A DNA stretch of 64,000 nt from Stutzerimonas decontaminans (GCF_000661915.1 NZ_CP007509.1:3365501-3429500), one strand, 5' to 3'; positions 14,984 to 24,948 are shown, numbered from the stretch's first letter. The notes: a model not told the origin generated them from the letters alone. Program-made: numbers and translations.

Positions 14984-17900
14984 TCAATCGTCTCCAAGCG
15001 ACAGCAGCGAGGCGTTGCCGCCCACCGCAGTGGTGTTGGTGGAGGTGGTGCGCTCGTTGGCGAAACGCAGCAGATAGCTGGGACCACCCGCCTTCGGGCC
15101 AGTGCCCGACAGGCCACAGCCGCCGAACGGCTGCACCCCGACCACGGCACCAATCTGGTTGCGGTTGACGTAGAGGTTACCGACCCGCGCCAGTTGCTCG
15201 ATGCGCGCCGCGGTTTCCTCGTTGCGGCTGTGCACGCCGAGGGTCAGGCCGTAGCCGGTGCCGTTGATCGCCGCGACGACTTTTTCCAGGTCAGCCGCGT
15301 CGTAGCGCACCACGTGCAGCACGGGGCCGAACTGCTCCTTCTTGAGCTGGTGAATGCCGTCGATCTCGAAGGCTACCGGCGCCACGAAATGACCGTTCAG
15401 ACCAGCCGGCACTGTCGCCTCGGCGATCAGGCGCCCTTCGCTCTTGAGCTGCTGGATATGCGCCAGCAGGCCTTCGCGGGCCTCCTGATCGATCACCGGA
15501 CCGATGTCGTTCTCGCGCAGATGGGTCGGGCCGACCCTGAGCTCGGCCATGGCGCCCTTGAGCAACTCGATCACCCGGTCGGCGATATCACGCTGCACGT
15601 AGAGCACGCGCAAGGCCGAACAACGCTGGCCGGCACTGGTGAAGGCGGAGCCGACGGCATCCTTGATCACCTGCTCGGGCAGTGCCGTGGAGTCGACGAT
15701 CATCGCGTTCTGTCCGCCGGTCTCGGCGATCAGCGTGGCGATCGGGCCTTCCTTCTCGGCCAGCTGGCGGTTGATGATGCGCGCCGTGTCGGTCGAACCG
15801 GTGAAGCACACGCCGACCACCCGCGGATCGCGACAGAACACACCGCCCAGGGTGGCGCCGTCGCCCGGCAGGAAGGCGATCGCTTCCTTCGGCAGACCGG
15901 CTTCGAACATCAGTTCAAGCGCACGCGCAGCGATGAGGCTGGTCTGCTCGGCCGGCTTGGCCAGCACGGTGTTGCCGGCCACCAGTGCCGCGGTGATCTG
16001 GCCGAGGTAGATCGCCAGCGGGAAGTTCCACGGGCTGACGCAGACGAACACGCCGCGGCCTTCATGGAACAGCTCGTTGCGCTCGCCAGTCGGGCCCTTG
16101 AGCTCCTCACGGCCGAGCTTCTGCCGCGCCTGCTGTGCGTAGTAACGGCAGAAATCCACCGCCTCGCGTACTTCGTCGATGCCATCCTGCAGCGACTTGC
16201 CGGCTTCCACCGTACACAGCGCCATCAGCTCGGCACGGTGTTTTTCCAGCAGATCGCCGAGACGCTCAAGCACCGCCGCGCGGCTCTCCACGGGTGTCGC
16301 GTTCCAGGTCGGCCAGTAGGCGGCCAGCCGCTCGACCGCCTGGCGTGCCTGCTCGGCGCTGGCGAACTGGGCCTGGCCGACGACCTTGTTCAGGTCATAG
16401 GGGCAGCGTACCTCGGACGGCGTACCGGCAAGGGTCCGGCCGCTGATGACCGGTGCGGCTTGCCATTGGCGCTCGAGGAAGGGCTGATAGGCGCTGGCCA
16501 GTTCGGTCCACTGATTCTGGATGTTCATGTTGATCCCTTGGGAGTTCTTGCGGTTGCCGAACAGCGCCGGCGGCAGCGGAATGCGCGGGTTGCCCGGCGC
16601 GGCGAATCTGCGCAGCTGGGTGACCGGGTGATCGATCAGCGATTCGACCGGCACGCGCGGGTCGACCAGCTGGTGAACGAACGACGAATTGGCACCGTTC
16701 TCCAGCAGGCGACGCACGAGATAGGGCAGCAGATCCTTGTGCGCGCCGACCGGGGCGTAGATGCGTACGTTGCGGGCGTACTTCTCGATCACCGTGTCGT
16801 ACAGGGCATCGCCCATACCGTGCAGGCGCTGGAACTCGAACTCGCGCGGCTGCGAGGTTTCCTCGGCCATGGCCAGGATGCAGCTGACGGTGTGCGCGTT
16901 GTGGCTGGCGAACTGCGGGTAGATCACCCCACGGGTGTGCTCGGACAACAGGTAGCGCGCACAGGCGAGGTAGGAGGTGTCGGTGCCTTCCTTGCGCGTG
17001 TAGACGGGGTAGCCGTCCAGGCCCTGAACCTGGCACTGCTTGATCTCGCTATCCCAGTAGGCGCCCTTTACCAGCCGTAGCGGAATGCGTTCGCCAAGCT
17101 CGCGGCCGAGCAGCGTCAGCCAGACCAGCACCGGCAGGCAGCGCTTGGAGTACGCCTGGATCACCAGACCGAACTCGCCCCAGCCGGCGATGGCCGGGTC
17201 ACGCAGGAGCTTTTCGTACAGCTCCAGTGACAGCTCGAGGCGATCGGCCTCTTCGGCATCGATGGTGATACCGACGTTCAACCGCCGCGCCAGCACGGCC
17301 AGTTCGCGCACACTGCCAAACAGCTCGGTGAGCACGCGTTCGCGCTGGGCGACTTCGTAGCGCGGATGCAGTGCGGACAACTTGATCGACACCGATGGCC
17401 GCGGGCCCTTGCCGACCTGCGGCTCGGCGCCGACGGTCTCCACGGCCTGACGGTAGTCGGCCATGTACTTGGCGGCGTCTTCGGCAGTCAGTGCCGCCTC
17501 ACCGAGCATGTCGAAGGAATAGGTGTAGCCCTTCTCGCGCTCGGGACGGCCGTTCTTCAGCGCTTCGGCGATGGTCCGGCCAAGCACGAACTGCTTGCCC
17601 ATCAGCTTCATCGCCTGGTTCATCGCACCGCGGATCACCGGTTCGCCGGAGCGTTTGAGCAGGCGACCGATGACGTTCTTCGGCCGGCCATCGGCGGTTT
17701 CCGGATCGACCACCTTGCCGGTCATCACCAGCCCCCAGGCGGCAAAGTTGACCAGCACGTTGTCGCTCTGGCCGAGGTGGCGTTCCCATTCGGCGGCGTT
17801 GAGCTTGTCGCGGATCAGCGCGGCGGCGGTGGCGGCATCCGGCACCCGCAGCAGCGCTTCGGCCAGACACATCAGCATCAGCCCTTCCTGGGTATCCAGG

Positions 17901-18145
17901 CTGTACTGGCGCAGCAGCGCATCGAGGGTGTCGACGGCATTGTCACGCCCGCGCACCGCCTCGATCAGGCTGCGCGCTCGCTCGCGAATGGCGGCAATGC
18001 CAGCCTCGCCGGGATCGGCAAGCTGCAGCAGTTCGGTGAGATATTGCGCCTCGTCAACGGCGTAGTTGGCGCTGATGGCGGGGAAGAATTCCGCGGCTTT
18101 CTGGTTGGCGAAGGCGCCTTCCAGCACGTGACCGGCCTTGAACAT
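14984..18145 (-). CDS. putA: Bifunctional proline dehydrogenase / delta-1-pyrroline-5-carboxylate dehydrogenase
   Basis: The 1053-residue enzyme oxidises proline to glutamate in two steps. The N-terminal half has the FAD-dependent PRODH barrel (PRPSVSIKLSALHPRYE; RLVKGAYWDSEIK). The C-terminal half is an aldehyde dehydrogenase with VSPWNFPLAIYLGQ, a Glu in LIAETGGQNAM, and catalytic Cys842 in GQRCSALR. It lacks the N-terminal ribbon-helix-helix domain of E. coli or P. putida PutA, so it should not repress itself. Regulation is more likely through the adjacent pruR. RBS AGAGGAG precedes the ATG. Confidence 0.96.
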   Translation of the reverse strand: MFKAGHVLEGAFANQKAAEFFPAISANYAVDEAQYLTELLQLADPGEAGIAAIRERARSLIEAVRGRDNAVDTLDALLRQYSLDTQEGLMLMCLAEALLRVPDAATAAALIRDKLNAAEWERHLGQSDNVLVNFAAWGLVMTGKVVDPETADGRPKNVIGRLLKRSGEPVIRGAMNQAMKLMGKQFVLGRTIAEALKNGRPEREKGYTYSFDMLGEAALTAEDAAKYMADYRQAVETVGAEPQVGKGPRPSVSIKLSALHPRYEVAQRERVLTELFGSVRELAVLARRLNVGITIDAEEADRLELSLELYEKLLRDPAIAGWGEFGLVIQAYSKRCLPVLVWLTLLGRELGERIPLRLVKGAYWDSEIKQCQVQGLDGYPVYTRKEGTDTSYLACARYLLSEHTRGVIYPQFASHNAHTVSCILAMAEETSQPREFEFQRLHGMGDALYDTVIEKYARNVRIYAPVGAHKDLLPYLVRRLLENGANSSFVHQLVDPRVPVESLIDHPVTQLRRFAAPGNPRIPLPPALFGNRKNSQGINMNIQNQWTELASAYQPFLERQWQAAPVISGRTLAGTPSEVRCPYDLNKVVGQAQFASAEQARQAVERLAAYWPTWNATPVESRAAVLERLGDLLEKHRAELMALCTVEAGKSLQDGIDEVREAVDFCRYYAQQARQKLGREELKGPTGERNELFHEGRGVFVCVSPWNFPLAIYLGQITAALVAGNTVLAKPAEQTSLIAARALELMFEAGLPKEAIAFLPGDGATLGGVFCRDPRVVGVCFTGSTDTARIINRQLAEKEGPIATLIAETGGQNAMIVDSTALPEQVIKDAVGSAFTSAGQRCSALRVLYVQRDIADRVIELLKGAMAELRVGPTHLRENDIGPVIDQEAREGLLAHIQQLKSEGRLIAEATVPAGLNGHFVAPVAFEIDGIHQLKKEQFGPVLHVVRYDAADLEKVVAAINGTGYGLTLGVHSRNEETAARIEQLARVGNLYVNRNQIGAVVGVQPFGGCGLSGTGPKAGGPSYLLRFANERTTSTNTTAVGGNASLLSLGDD

Positions 18146-18273
18146 GCGCCGCTCCTCTTGTGATTGTGTCTGCTTATAGGTCTAGTCCACGGCCAGGCTG
18201 ATGGTGCAGCACAAGACGAAGAGCCAGGTCGGGAGACGGAATGTAGGGGCAGCGTGACGCGACGTTCTTGCGC

Positions 18274-18307
18274 AAAACTACGGAAGTTTTACGAAAAACT
18301 ACGAAAG
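18274..18307 (-). promoter_or_regulatory. Candidate PruR binding site: two direct repeats upstream of putA
   Basis: AAAACTACGGAAG (18274-18286) and AAAACTACGAAAG (18295-18307) are direct repeats with starts exactly 21 bases apart, two helical turns. This is the usual geometry for AraC/XylS activators. They lie about 130-160 bases upstream of the putA start and next to the pruR gene. The remaining parts of the 263-base gap show no gene. Confidence 0.6.
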
Positions 18308-18408
18308 CCGGGTGCGGAAACGCGGCGGTAATAAAAGCGCACCAGGATGGCGCAGGAATATGCGCCCGATAGCTGAAGAGCCCGCAAACAGGGCGATCAG
18401 GAGAACGC

Positions 18409-19164
18409 TCAGGAGTCGGACTTGCGCAATCCGCGAGGGGTCAAACCGAGGTAGCGGCGGGTCGCCGTGGTCAGTGCGCTCTGACTGGAGAAGCCGCACT
18501 CCTCGGCAATCCGTACCAGTGGCAGGGGCGTTTCGCGCAGCAGGCGGGCGGCACGGTCGAGGCGGGTCTTGAGCAGGTACTGGTGCGGCGTAAGGCCGAC
18601 GCAATCCTTGAACTGGGCGTGGAAGTGGCTGGGGCTGAGGCAGACCACCTGGGCCAGCTCGGCGACGGTGATGCGCCGCGCCAGATTGTCCTGAATATGG
18701 TTGTCCAGCCGTTGCAGATCGAGCGGCCCGGTCGGGCGTTGCACGGACTCGCCGAACAGTCGCAAGTGCAACGCCCGCAACAACACGCCGCCCAGCGCTC
18801 GGGCCAGTAGCGGGTCGCTGCCGTAGCGCGCCAGCTCGGCACCGGCGTAGGCCAGCAGGTTCTGGAAATCGGCATCCAGCGCTGGATAGCGCGGCGCTTC
18901 GAACAGCCGGGCCAGCAGCTCCGGGTCTTCGGTGCCGACATCCTGCTCGTCGAGATCGATGATCAGCATGCGGTTGTCGCCCATGCCGGCGAAACCATGA
19001 TCGGCATCACCCGGCACCAGACAGGCGCGCATCCGACAGACTTCGCCGCCCGTGCCGTTGACCTCGAATTCCGCGCGCCCAGAAAGCGACATCACCAGCT
19101 GGTGATAGTCGTGGGCGTGCTGATGAGTCTGGTCATCCAGGCGAAGCAGACGGGCGTTGAGCAT
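18409..19164 (-). CDS. pruR: AraC-family activator of proline use
   Basis: The 251-residue protein has an N-terminal cupin-like sensing domain (HQHAHDYHQLVMSLSGRAEFEV) and a C-terminal pair of AraC helix-turn-helix motifs (ITVAELAQVVCLSPSHFHAQFK; PLVRIAEECGFSSQSALTTATRRYLGLTP). By position next to putA it matches PruR of P. aeruginosa, the proline-responsive activator of putA and putP. I chose the ATG at 19164; longer in-frame starts exist up to 19269, with no better RBS. It is divergent from lon. Confidence 0.85.
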   Translation of the reverse strand: MLNARLLRLDDQTHQHAHDYHQLVMSLSGRAEFEVNGTGGEVCRMRACLVPGDADHGFAGMGDNRMLIIDLDEQDVGTEDPELLARLFEAPRYPALDADFQNLLAYAGAELARYGSDPLLARALGGVLLRALHLRLFGESVQRPTGPLDLQRLDNHIQDNLARRITVAELAQVVCLSPSHFHAQFKDCVGLTPHQYLLKTRLDRAARLLRETPLPLVRIAEECGFSSQSALTTATRRYLGLTPRGLRKSDS

Positions 19165-19289
19165 GATGGGCACCTGTGCGTGCAAGCACTGTACCGAAGC
19201 CGGCTTAACGTGCCCACCCCTGGCTGACGGGATTGAAATCATCGGAACCACCACCCATCTAAGTTGCACGTATTCGCAACGGGTGCCGC

Positions 19290-21677
19290 ATGAACGACGA
19301 CGTCAATCAGGATCATATCGAGCAGGAAATCATCTCCTCCAACGGTCTCGTACTGCCCGATCAACAGCAACCGGACAAGCTCTACATCATCCCGGTGCAC
19401 AACCGTCCTTTCTTCCCGGCTCAGGTTCTGCCGGTGATCGTCAACGAAGATCCCTGGGCCGAGACGCTGGAACGCGTGGCCAAGACGCCGCATCAGCGCG
19501 TGGCATTGTTCTTCGTCGACTCGCCTGTGCTGGATATGGCCACCTTCGATCCGGACAGCCTGCCGGAACACGGCACCATGGTCCGCGTGCACCACGCCTC
19601 GCAGGAAGGTGGCAAGCTGCAGTTCGTCGCCCAGGGCCTGGCGCGGGTGCGCATCCGCGGCTGGCTGCGGCGCAAACCACCGTACCTGGTGGAAGTCGAC
19701 TATCCGAAGAGCGACGAGGACCCGCGCGACGAGGTGAAGGCCTACGGCATGGCGCTGATCAATGCGATCAAGGAGCTGCTGCCACTCAATCCTCTGTACA
19801 GCGAGGAACTGAAGAATTACCTCAATCGCTTCAGCCCCAACGACCCGTCGCCGCTGACCGACTTCGCCGCCGCGCTGACCACCGCGCCGGGCGTCGAACT
19901 GCAGGAAGTGCTGGACACCGTGCCGGTGCTCAAGCGCATGGAAAAAGTGCTGCCGCTGCTGCGCAAGGAAGTCGAGGTCGGCAAGCTGCAGAAGGAACTG
20001 ACCGGCGAGGTCAATCGCAAGATCGGCGAGCGCCAGCGCGAATTCTTCCTCAAAGAGCAGCTGAAGATCATCCAGCGTGAACTGGGGATCACCAAGGACG
20101 ACAAGAGCGCCGACGCCGACGAGTTCCGCGCCCGCCTGGAGGGCAAGGTGGTGCCACCGGCCGCGCAGAAGCGCATCGACGAGGAACTGAACAAGCTGTC
20201 GATCCTCGAGACCGGCTCGCCGGAATACGCCGTCACCCGCAACTACCTGGACTGGGCCACCGCCCTGCCCTGGGGTGTGTTCGGCCAGGACAAGCTCGAC
20301 CTCAAGCGCGCGCGCAAGGTGCTGGACAAACACCACGCCGGCCTCGATGACATCAAGAACCGCATTCTCGAGTTTCTCGCCGTCGGCGCATTCAAGGGCG
20401 AGATTGCCGGTTCCATCGTGCTACTGGTCGGCCCGCCGGGCGTGGGCAAGACCAGCATCGGCAAGTCCATCGCCGAATCCCTGGGGCGGCCGTTCTATCG
20501 CTTCTCGGTAGGCGGTATGCGCGATGAGGCGGAGATCAAGGGCCACCGCCGCACCTACATCGGCGCCCTGCCCGGCAAGCTGGTGCAGGCGCTCAAGGAC
20601 GTCGAGGTTATGAACCCGGTGATCATGCTCGACGAGATCGACAAGCTCAGCAGCAGCTACCAGGGCGATCCGGCCTCGGCGCTGCTGGAGACGCTGGACC
20701 CCGAGCAGAACGTCGAATTCCTCGACCACTATCTGGATCTGCGCCTGGACCTGTCCAAGGTGCTGTTCGTCTGCACGGCGAATACCCTCGACTCGATTCC
20801 CGGCCCGCTGCTCGATCGCATGGAGGTGATCCGCCTGTCCGGCTACATCGCCGAGGAAAAGCTGGCCATCGCCAAGCGCCACCTGTGGCCCAAGCTGCTG
20901 GACAAGACCGGCGTGCCCAAGCAGCGCCTGGCCATCAGCGACAGCGCCATGAAAGCGGTGATCGAGGGCTATGCCCGCGAGGCCGGCGTGCGCCAGCTGG
21001 AAAAGCAGCTCGGCAAGCTGGTGCGCAAGGCAGTGGTAAAACTACTTGAAGACCCGCAAGCGGTGCTGAAAATCACGCCGAAAGACCTGGAAAGCTATCT
21101 CGGCAAACCGGTGTTCCGCAGCGAGCAGGTGCTCTCCGGCGTCGGCGTGATCACCGGCCTCGCCTGGACCAGCATGGGCGGCGCCACCCTGCCGATCGAG
21201 GCCACGCGCATCCATACGCTGAACCGCGGCTTCAAGCTCACCGGCAAGCTCGGTGACGTGATGAAGGAATCGGCAGAGATCGCCTACAGCTACGTGACCT
21301 CGAACCTGAAGACGTTCAAGGGCGACCCGCAGTTCTTCGATCAGGCCTTCGTGCACCTGCACGTACCGGAAGGCGCCACGCCCAAGGACGGCCCCAGCGC
21401 CGGCATCACCATGGCCAGCGCGCTGCTGTCGCTGGCGCGCAACCAGCCGCCGAAAAAAGGCGTGGCCATGACTGGCGAGCTGACGCTGACCGGCCACGTG
21501 CTGCCGATCGGCGGAGTACGCGAAAAGGTAATCGCAGCGCGGCGGCAGAAGATCTTCGAGCTGATCCTTCCGGAAGCGAACCGCGGCGACTTCGAAGAGT
21601 TGCCCGACTACCTCAAGGAAGGCCTGACGGTGCACTTCGCCAAGCGTTTCGCCGACGTGGCCAAAGTGCTGTTCTGA
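19290..21677 (+). CDS. lon: ATP-dependent Lon-type protease (second Lon, AsrA-like)
   Basis: This 795-residue LonA protease has an N-terminal substrate domain, a Walker A GPPGVGKT at 381-388, a Walker B VIMLDEID, and a C-terminal protease domain with the Ser703 (KDGPSAG) and Lys746 (GGVREK) dyad. It degrades misfolded and regulatory proteins in the cytoplasm. Its place beside pruR-putA matches P. aeruginosa PA0779 (asrA), a Lon paralogue linked to aminoglycoside stress, rather than the main lon near clpX. The next gene encodes a cysteine-protease inhibitor, so the pairing is positional, not obviously functional. Confidence 0.93.
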   Translation: MNDDVNQDHIEQEIISSNGLVLPDQQQPDKLYIIPVHNRPFFPAQVLPVIVNEDPWAETLERVAKTPHQRVALFFVDSPVLDMATFDPDSLPEHGTMVRVHHASQEGGKLQFVAQGLARVRIRGWLRRKPPYLVEVDYPKSDEDPRDEVKAYGMALINAIKELLPLNPLYSEELKNYLNRFSPNDPSPLTDFAAALTTAPGVELQEVLDTVPVLKRMEKVLPLLRKEVEVGKLQKELTGEVNRKIGERQREFFLKEQLKIIQRELGITKDDKSADADEFRARLEGKVVPPAAQKRIDEELNKLSILETGSPEYAVTRNYLDWATALPWGVFGQDKLDLKRARKVLDKHHAGLDDIKNRILEFLAVGAFKGEIAGSIVLLVGPPGVGKTSIGKSIAESLGRPFYRFSVGGMRDEAEIKGHRRTYIGALPGKLVQALKDVEVMNPVIMLDEIDKLSSSYQGDPASALLETLDPEQNVEFLDHYLDLRLDLSKVLFVCTANTLDSIPGPLLDRMEVIRLSGYIAEEKLAIAKRHLWPKLLDKTGVPKQRLAISDSAMKAVIEGYAREAGVRQLEKQLGKLVRKAVVKLLEDPQAVLKITPKDLESYLGKPVFRSEQVLSGVGVITGLAWTSMGGATLPIEATRIHTLNRGFKLTGKLGDVMKESAEIAYSYVTSNLKTFKGDPQFFDQAFVHLHVPEGATPKDGPSAGITMASALLSLARNQPPKKGVAMTGELTLTGHVLPIGGVREKVIAARRQKIFELILPEANRGDFEELPDYLKEGLTVHFAKRFADVAKVLF

Positions 21678-21683
21678 AGGCAA

Positions 21684-21710
21684 CGCCAGGCAAGCGGTAC
21701 TTGCCTGGCG
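21684..21710. terminator. Hairpin after lon
   Basis: CGCCAGGCAAG (21684-21694) pairs with CTTGCCTGGCG (21700-21710), a perfect 11-bp stem 6 bases after the lon stop codon. No U-tract follows, so it may be a weak or Rho-assisted terminator or an mRNA 3'-end stabiliser. Confidence 0.5.
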
Positions 21711-21821
21711 ATCACCACCGGCCGATAGAGCATTCGAAGCCTCGGCTGCAGGGACTCTAGGCTTGGGCTGAAGCACCGGGACGGCTATCCTCTTCGCAAC
21801 CAATCCGACCGGTGCCGCTCC

Positions 21822-22223
21822 ATGCTCTTCGTTCGTCGCGCGTTACTGCCCGCCGCCGCACTGCTGCTCAGCGCCTGTGCACAGCAAACGCCCAACACCC
21901 TTACGCTGGATAACCATGCCCGCAGCTGCCAGCCCATGCAGCTGAGCCAGGGCCAGGAATTCAACCTGCGCTTGCCGAGCAACCCGACTACCGGCTTCCG
22001 CTGGTCACTCCGTTCCGATGGTGCGCCTCAGTTGAAACTGCTCGGCCCGGAGGTCTACACCGTTCCAGAGAAAGCCGGTGTGGTGGGTGGCGCCGGGGTG
22101 TCGACCTGGCGATTCCGCGCAGCCAGCAGCGGCGATACAACTCTGGCACTCGAGTACGCGAGGCCATGGGAACAGGATGTCGCCCCGGCTCAGCGATTCG
22201 ACTGCCGCATCCGGGTGAAATAA
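21822..22223 (+). CDS. icp: Chagasin-family cysteine-protease inhibitor lipoprotein
   Basis: The 133-residue product has a lipoprotein signal with lipobox LSAC (Cys19) and the three loops of chagasin/ICP inhibitors: NPTTGF at 54-59, a glycine-rich VVGGAG at about 87-92, and RPWE at 114-117. These loops plug the active site of papain-type proteases. P. aeruginosa has the same gene (PA0778, icp) next to its second lon. It should be attached to the envelope, where it may block host or self cysteine proteases. Confidence 0.88.
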   Translation: MLFVRRALLPAAALLLSACAQQTPNTLTLDNHARSCQPMQLSQGQEFNLRLPSNPTTGFRWSLRSDGAPQLKLLGPEVYTVPEKAGVVGGAGVSTWRFRAASSGDTTLALEYARPWEQDVAPAQRFDCRIRVK

Positions 22224-22309
22224 CCGCTATCAACTGGCCAGATCCCCGGCGTCACGGCTGAAAATCGCCTATACCGATTACAGGGGCGAAGTAGTCGGGG
22301 GGAACGGTC

Positions 22310-22882
22310 ATGGACGGCTTCAGGATGTGTCTGCTCTGTTGTGCACTGCCAATACTGGCCAGTGGTTGCGGCAACCTGCTACCCAGCGAGCGCGCCGAGG
22401 TCAGCTCCAGCTTCCGCGACTATCTGGACGCCGAGACCAGCTTCGCCCGCGCCATTCCGGGCAGCACAACCCGCGCCGAGCTGTTTCAACTGGGCTTCGA
22501 CCCACAGCATGGCGGCAATGGGCGCGTCCTCTCGTTTCTGGATGTGAGGCAGCTGTTCGTCCAACCGAACATACCCATTGAATACCTGCCGGACAGTCTG
22601 CTGACCTGTCTGCAGGCCAAGGACCGCTGCAATGGTTACGCCTTCGAATATACCCAGACCGATAGCCAGCGCGTCGGCAGCTTCTGGGCGGACGTACTCA
22701 ACTTCCGCAAGAACCGCCAGGTGCAGGGCTGGAACCTGCGTGCGGTGTTCGTGCTGGTAGACGACACGCTGGTGCACAAGGTCAGCAATGGTGAGCCGCA
22801 GATTCGACGCTATCAGGTCCAGCGCAACCCGCTGGGGCCACTGCAGGGCGCCGGCGAATTTCTTTCCGACCAGCTGAAATAA
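22310..22882 (+). CDS. Conserved lipoprotein of unknown function
   Basis: The 190-residue product has a type II signal peptide with lipobox LASGC (Cys20), so it should be a lipoprotein. The mature part starts with NLLPSERAEV and holds SFARAIPGSTTRAELFQLGFDP, reminiscent of the short BamE/SmpA-type helical motif, then a mixed alpha/beta region with two Cys (LLTCLQAKDRC). The ATG at 22310 is preceded by GGGGGGAAC. Not recognised beyond this; it is a single gene between icp and cmoA. Confidence 0.75.
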   Translation: MDGFRMCLLCCALPILASGCGNLLPSERAEVSSSFRDYLDAETSFARAIPGSTTRAELFQLGFDPQHGGNGRVLSFLDVRQLFVQPNIPIEYLPDSLLTCLQAKDRCNGYAFEYTQTDSQRVGSFWADVLNFRKNRQVQGWNLRAVFVLVDDTLVHKVSNGEPQIRRYQVQRNPLGPLQGAGEFLSDQLK

Positions 22883-22942
22883 GCAAACCTGGCGCGCACT
22901 TGGGCTAAAATACGCGCCTTTTTGCTTCGCTGGAACGCAGCT

Positions 22943-23686
22943 GTGACGCAACTTCCCGACCGAATCTATGCCACCCCGCAGGCGCAGATCGCCGACTTCG
23001 TGTTCAACGAGGACGTGGTGCGGGTGTTTCCCGACATGATCAAGCGCTCCGTTCCCGGCTATCCGACGATTGTCGAAAACATCGGGGTGATCGCTGCTCA
23101 ATTCGCACAACCGGATACCCACCTGTACGATCTCGGCTGCTCGCTGGGCGCGGTAACCCAGGCGCTACGCCGTCACGTGACAGCCAACAACTGCCAGGTG
23201 ATCGCGGTGGACAACTCCGCGGCGATGGTCGAGCGCTGCCGCGAGTACCTGCACGCGCAGGATTCGATGTTCCAGGAGCTGCTGCCGGTCGAGGTTATCG
23301 AAGGCGACATCCTGGCGCTGGAGTTCCGGCCAAGCTCACTGGTGGCGCTGAACTTCACCCTGCAGTTCATCGCACCGGAACAGCGCCCGGCGCTGCTCAG
23401 CCGCATTCGTCAGGCACTGGTGCCCGGTGGCGCGCTGATCCTGTCGGAAAAGCTTCGCTTCGAAGATGAAGACGAGCAACAGTTGCAGACCGACCTGCAC
23501 ATCGCCTTCAAGCGCGCCAATGGCTACAGCGAACTGGAAATCGCCCAGAAGCGCAGCGCCATCGAAAACGTGATGAAGCCCGACAGCCTGGAAACCCATC
23601 GCCAACGGCTACTGGATGCCGGCTTCTCCAAGGTCGTGCCCTGGTTCCAATGCCTCAACTTTGCCTCGCTGATCGCCCTGCCATGA
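22943..23686 (+). CDS. cmoA: Carboxy-S-adenosyl-L-methionine synthase
   Basis: CmoA makes carboxy-SAM from SAM and prephenate, the donor for tRNA wobble uridine 34 modification (cmo5U). The 247-residue product starts at a GTG ([10 protein letters not shown]), giving exactly the usual family length. The SAM-binding motif [14 protein letters not shown] (about 61-74) and the [17 protein letters not shown] C-terminal region ([17 protein letters not shown]) are typical. The next gene, cmoB, overlaps its stop codon (ATGA), so both enzymes are made together. Confidence 0.95.
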   Translation: MTQLPDRIYATPQAQIADFVFNEDVVRVFPDMIKRSVPGYPTIVENIGVIAAQFAQPDTHLYDLGCSLGAVTQALRRHVTANNCQVIAVDNSAAMVERCREYLHAQDSMFQELLPVEVIEGDILALEFRPSSLVALNFTLQFIAPEQRPALLSRIRQALVPGGALILSEKLRFEDEDEQQLQTDLHIAFKRANGYSELEIAQKRSAIENVMKPDSLETHRQRLLDAGFSKVVPWFQCLNFASLIALP

Positions 23687-24645
23687 ATCTTGACCTGACT
23701 CCCCTCGCCTGGCGCCTGGCCGGCACCCCGCTGGCCGCCTGGGCCAACGGCGTTCAGCAGCAACTGGATGACAAACTCGCGGTCGGTCACGGTGATCTGC
23801 CGCGCTGGCGGCGCGCCGTCGACGCGCTGCCTGCGCTGGCGCCCGTGCAGGTCGAACTGCGTGACGGCTTCCGCCTCGACGCGACCTGTGACGACGCCAC
23901 GCGCCAGGCCACCCACGATGCGCTGATGGGGCTCTCGCCGTGGCGCAAGGGTCCGTTCGACGTGTTCGACGTGCATGTCGATACCGAGTGGCGCTCGGAC
24001 TGGAAGTGGGACCGGGTCGCGCCGCACCTGAACCTCGTCGGTAAACGTATCCTCGATGTCGGTTGCGGCAACGGCTACTACATGTGGCGCATGCTCGGTG
24101 CCGGCGCCGACAGCGTGGTCGGGGTCGACCCGAACTGGCTGTTCTTCTGCCAGTTTCATGCGATGAAGCGCTACCTGCAGGAGCTGCCGGTCTGGCATCT
24201 GCCCTTCGCACTGGAAGAGCTGCCGGCCAGGCTCGAAGGCTTCGAGACGGTATTTTCCATGGGCGTGCTCTATCACCGTCGCTCACCGGTCGATCATCTG
24301 CTCGACCTCAAGGATTGCCTGGTACGCGGCGGCGAGCTGGTGCTGGAGACGCTGGTGGTCGAGGGCGACGAGAACACCGCACTGGTGCCGGAAGACCGCT
24401 ATGCGCAGATGCGCAACGTCTGGTTCCTGCCCTCGGTGAAGGCGCTGGAGCGCTGGTTGCGCCGCGCCGGCTTCGTTGACGTGCGCTGCGTCGACGTCAG
24501 CGTGACCAGCATTGAGGAGCAGCGCAGCACGGAGTGGATGCGTTACCAGTCGCTACCGGACTTTCTCGATCCGCAGGATCACGGCCGAACGGTCGAAGGC
24601 TTGCCAGCCCCCATGCGCGCGGTGTTACTGGCACGCAAGCCTTGA
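23683..24645 (+). CDS. cmoB: tRNA U34 carboxymethyltransferase
   Basis: CmoB uses carboxy-SAM from CmoA to turn 5-hydroxyuridine 34 into cmo5U in several tRNAs, widening wobble decoding. The 320-residue product shows the methyltransferase motif [15 protein letters not shown] (about 122-136), the family segments [25 protein letters not shown] and [16 protein letters not shown], and the usual length. The ATG at 23683 overlaps the cmoA stop by 4 bases. The upstream in-frame start at 23650 lies inside cmoA and is not used. Confidence 0.95.
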   Translation: MNLDLTPLAWRLAGTPLAAWANGVQQQLDDKLAVGHGDLPRWRRAVDALPALAPVQVELRDGFRLDATCDDATRQATHDALMGLSPWRKGPFDVFDVHVDTEWRSDWKWDRVAPHLNLVGKRILDVGCGNGYYMWRMLGAGADSVVGVDPNWLFFCQFHAMKRYLQELPVWHLPFALEELPARLEGFETVFSMGVLYHRRSPVDHLLDLKDCLVRGGELVLETLVVEGDENTALVPEDRYAQMRNVWFLPSVKALERWLRRAGFVDVRCVDVSVTSIEEQRSTEWMRYQSLPDFLDPQDHGRTVEGLPAPMRAVLLARKP

Positions 24646-24660
24646 CGGCCCGACTCTCCC

Positions 24661-24948
24661 TCAACGAGCGGGGCTTGTAGGGCTGCGCCGCTTGCGCCGC
24701 TGTGCTACCAACTGGCGCAACGGCGCTTGAGCCATTTCACCAAGCCGGCGCCGATCCAGATCCCGCGACATCAACTCGCGATCATCCAGCTTCAGCAGTT
24801 GTCGGTACAGCCGTCGCTGCCGCCAGGCGCTGAACCAGTCGTGCAGGCTACGCTGCAGGTCCAGCGGCCACATGGCGGGCATGTAGAAATCCGGCATCTG
24901 CGGCTCGGATTGTTGCCGTACACAGGTATCGCGTCGTTCACCAGGCAT
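24661..24948 (-). CDS. Small basic DUF1127-like protein
   Basis: The 95-residue product is rich in Arg, Leu and Trp. Its middle, LQRSLHDWFSAWRQRRLYRQLLKLDDRELMSRDLDRR cut here for length, follows the DUF1127 plan of an amphipathic helix, then LDDR and an acidic turn. Proteins of this kind are small and some bind RNA or regulators; function is unclear here. An excellent RBS (GGAGGTGA) precedes the ATG at 24948, which decides the start over the longer frame. It is convergent with cmoB (15-base gap) and divergent from the LysR gene. Confidence 0.7.
   Translation of the reverse strand: MPGERRDTCVRQQSEPQMPDFYMPAMWPLDLQRSLHDWFSAWRQRRLYRQLLKLDDRELMSRDLDRRRLGEMAQAPLRQLVAQRRKRRSPTSPAR

Noticed and set aside
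14675..17080. 801-residue open frame on the + strand opposite putA
   Set aside because: It is an antisense shadow of putA caused by high GC third positions; it is full of His, Arg, Gln and Gly and has no family motif or RBS.
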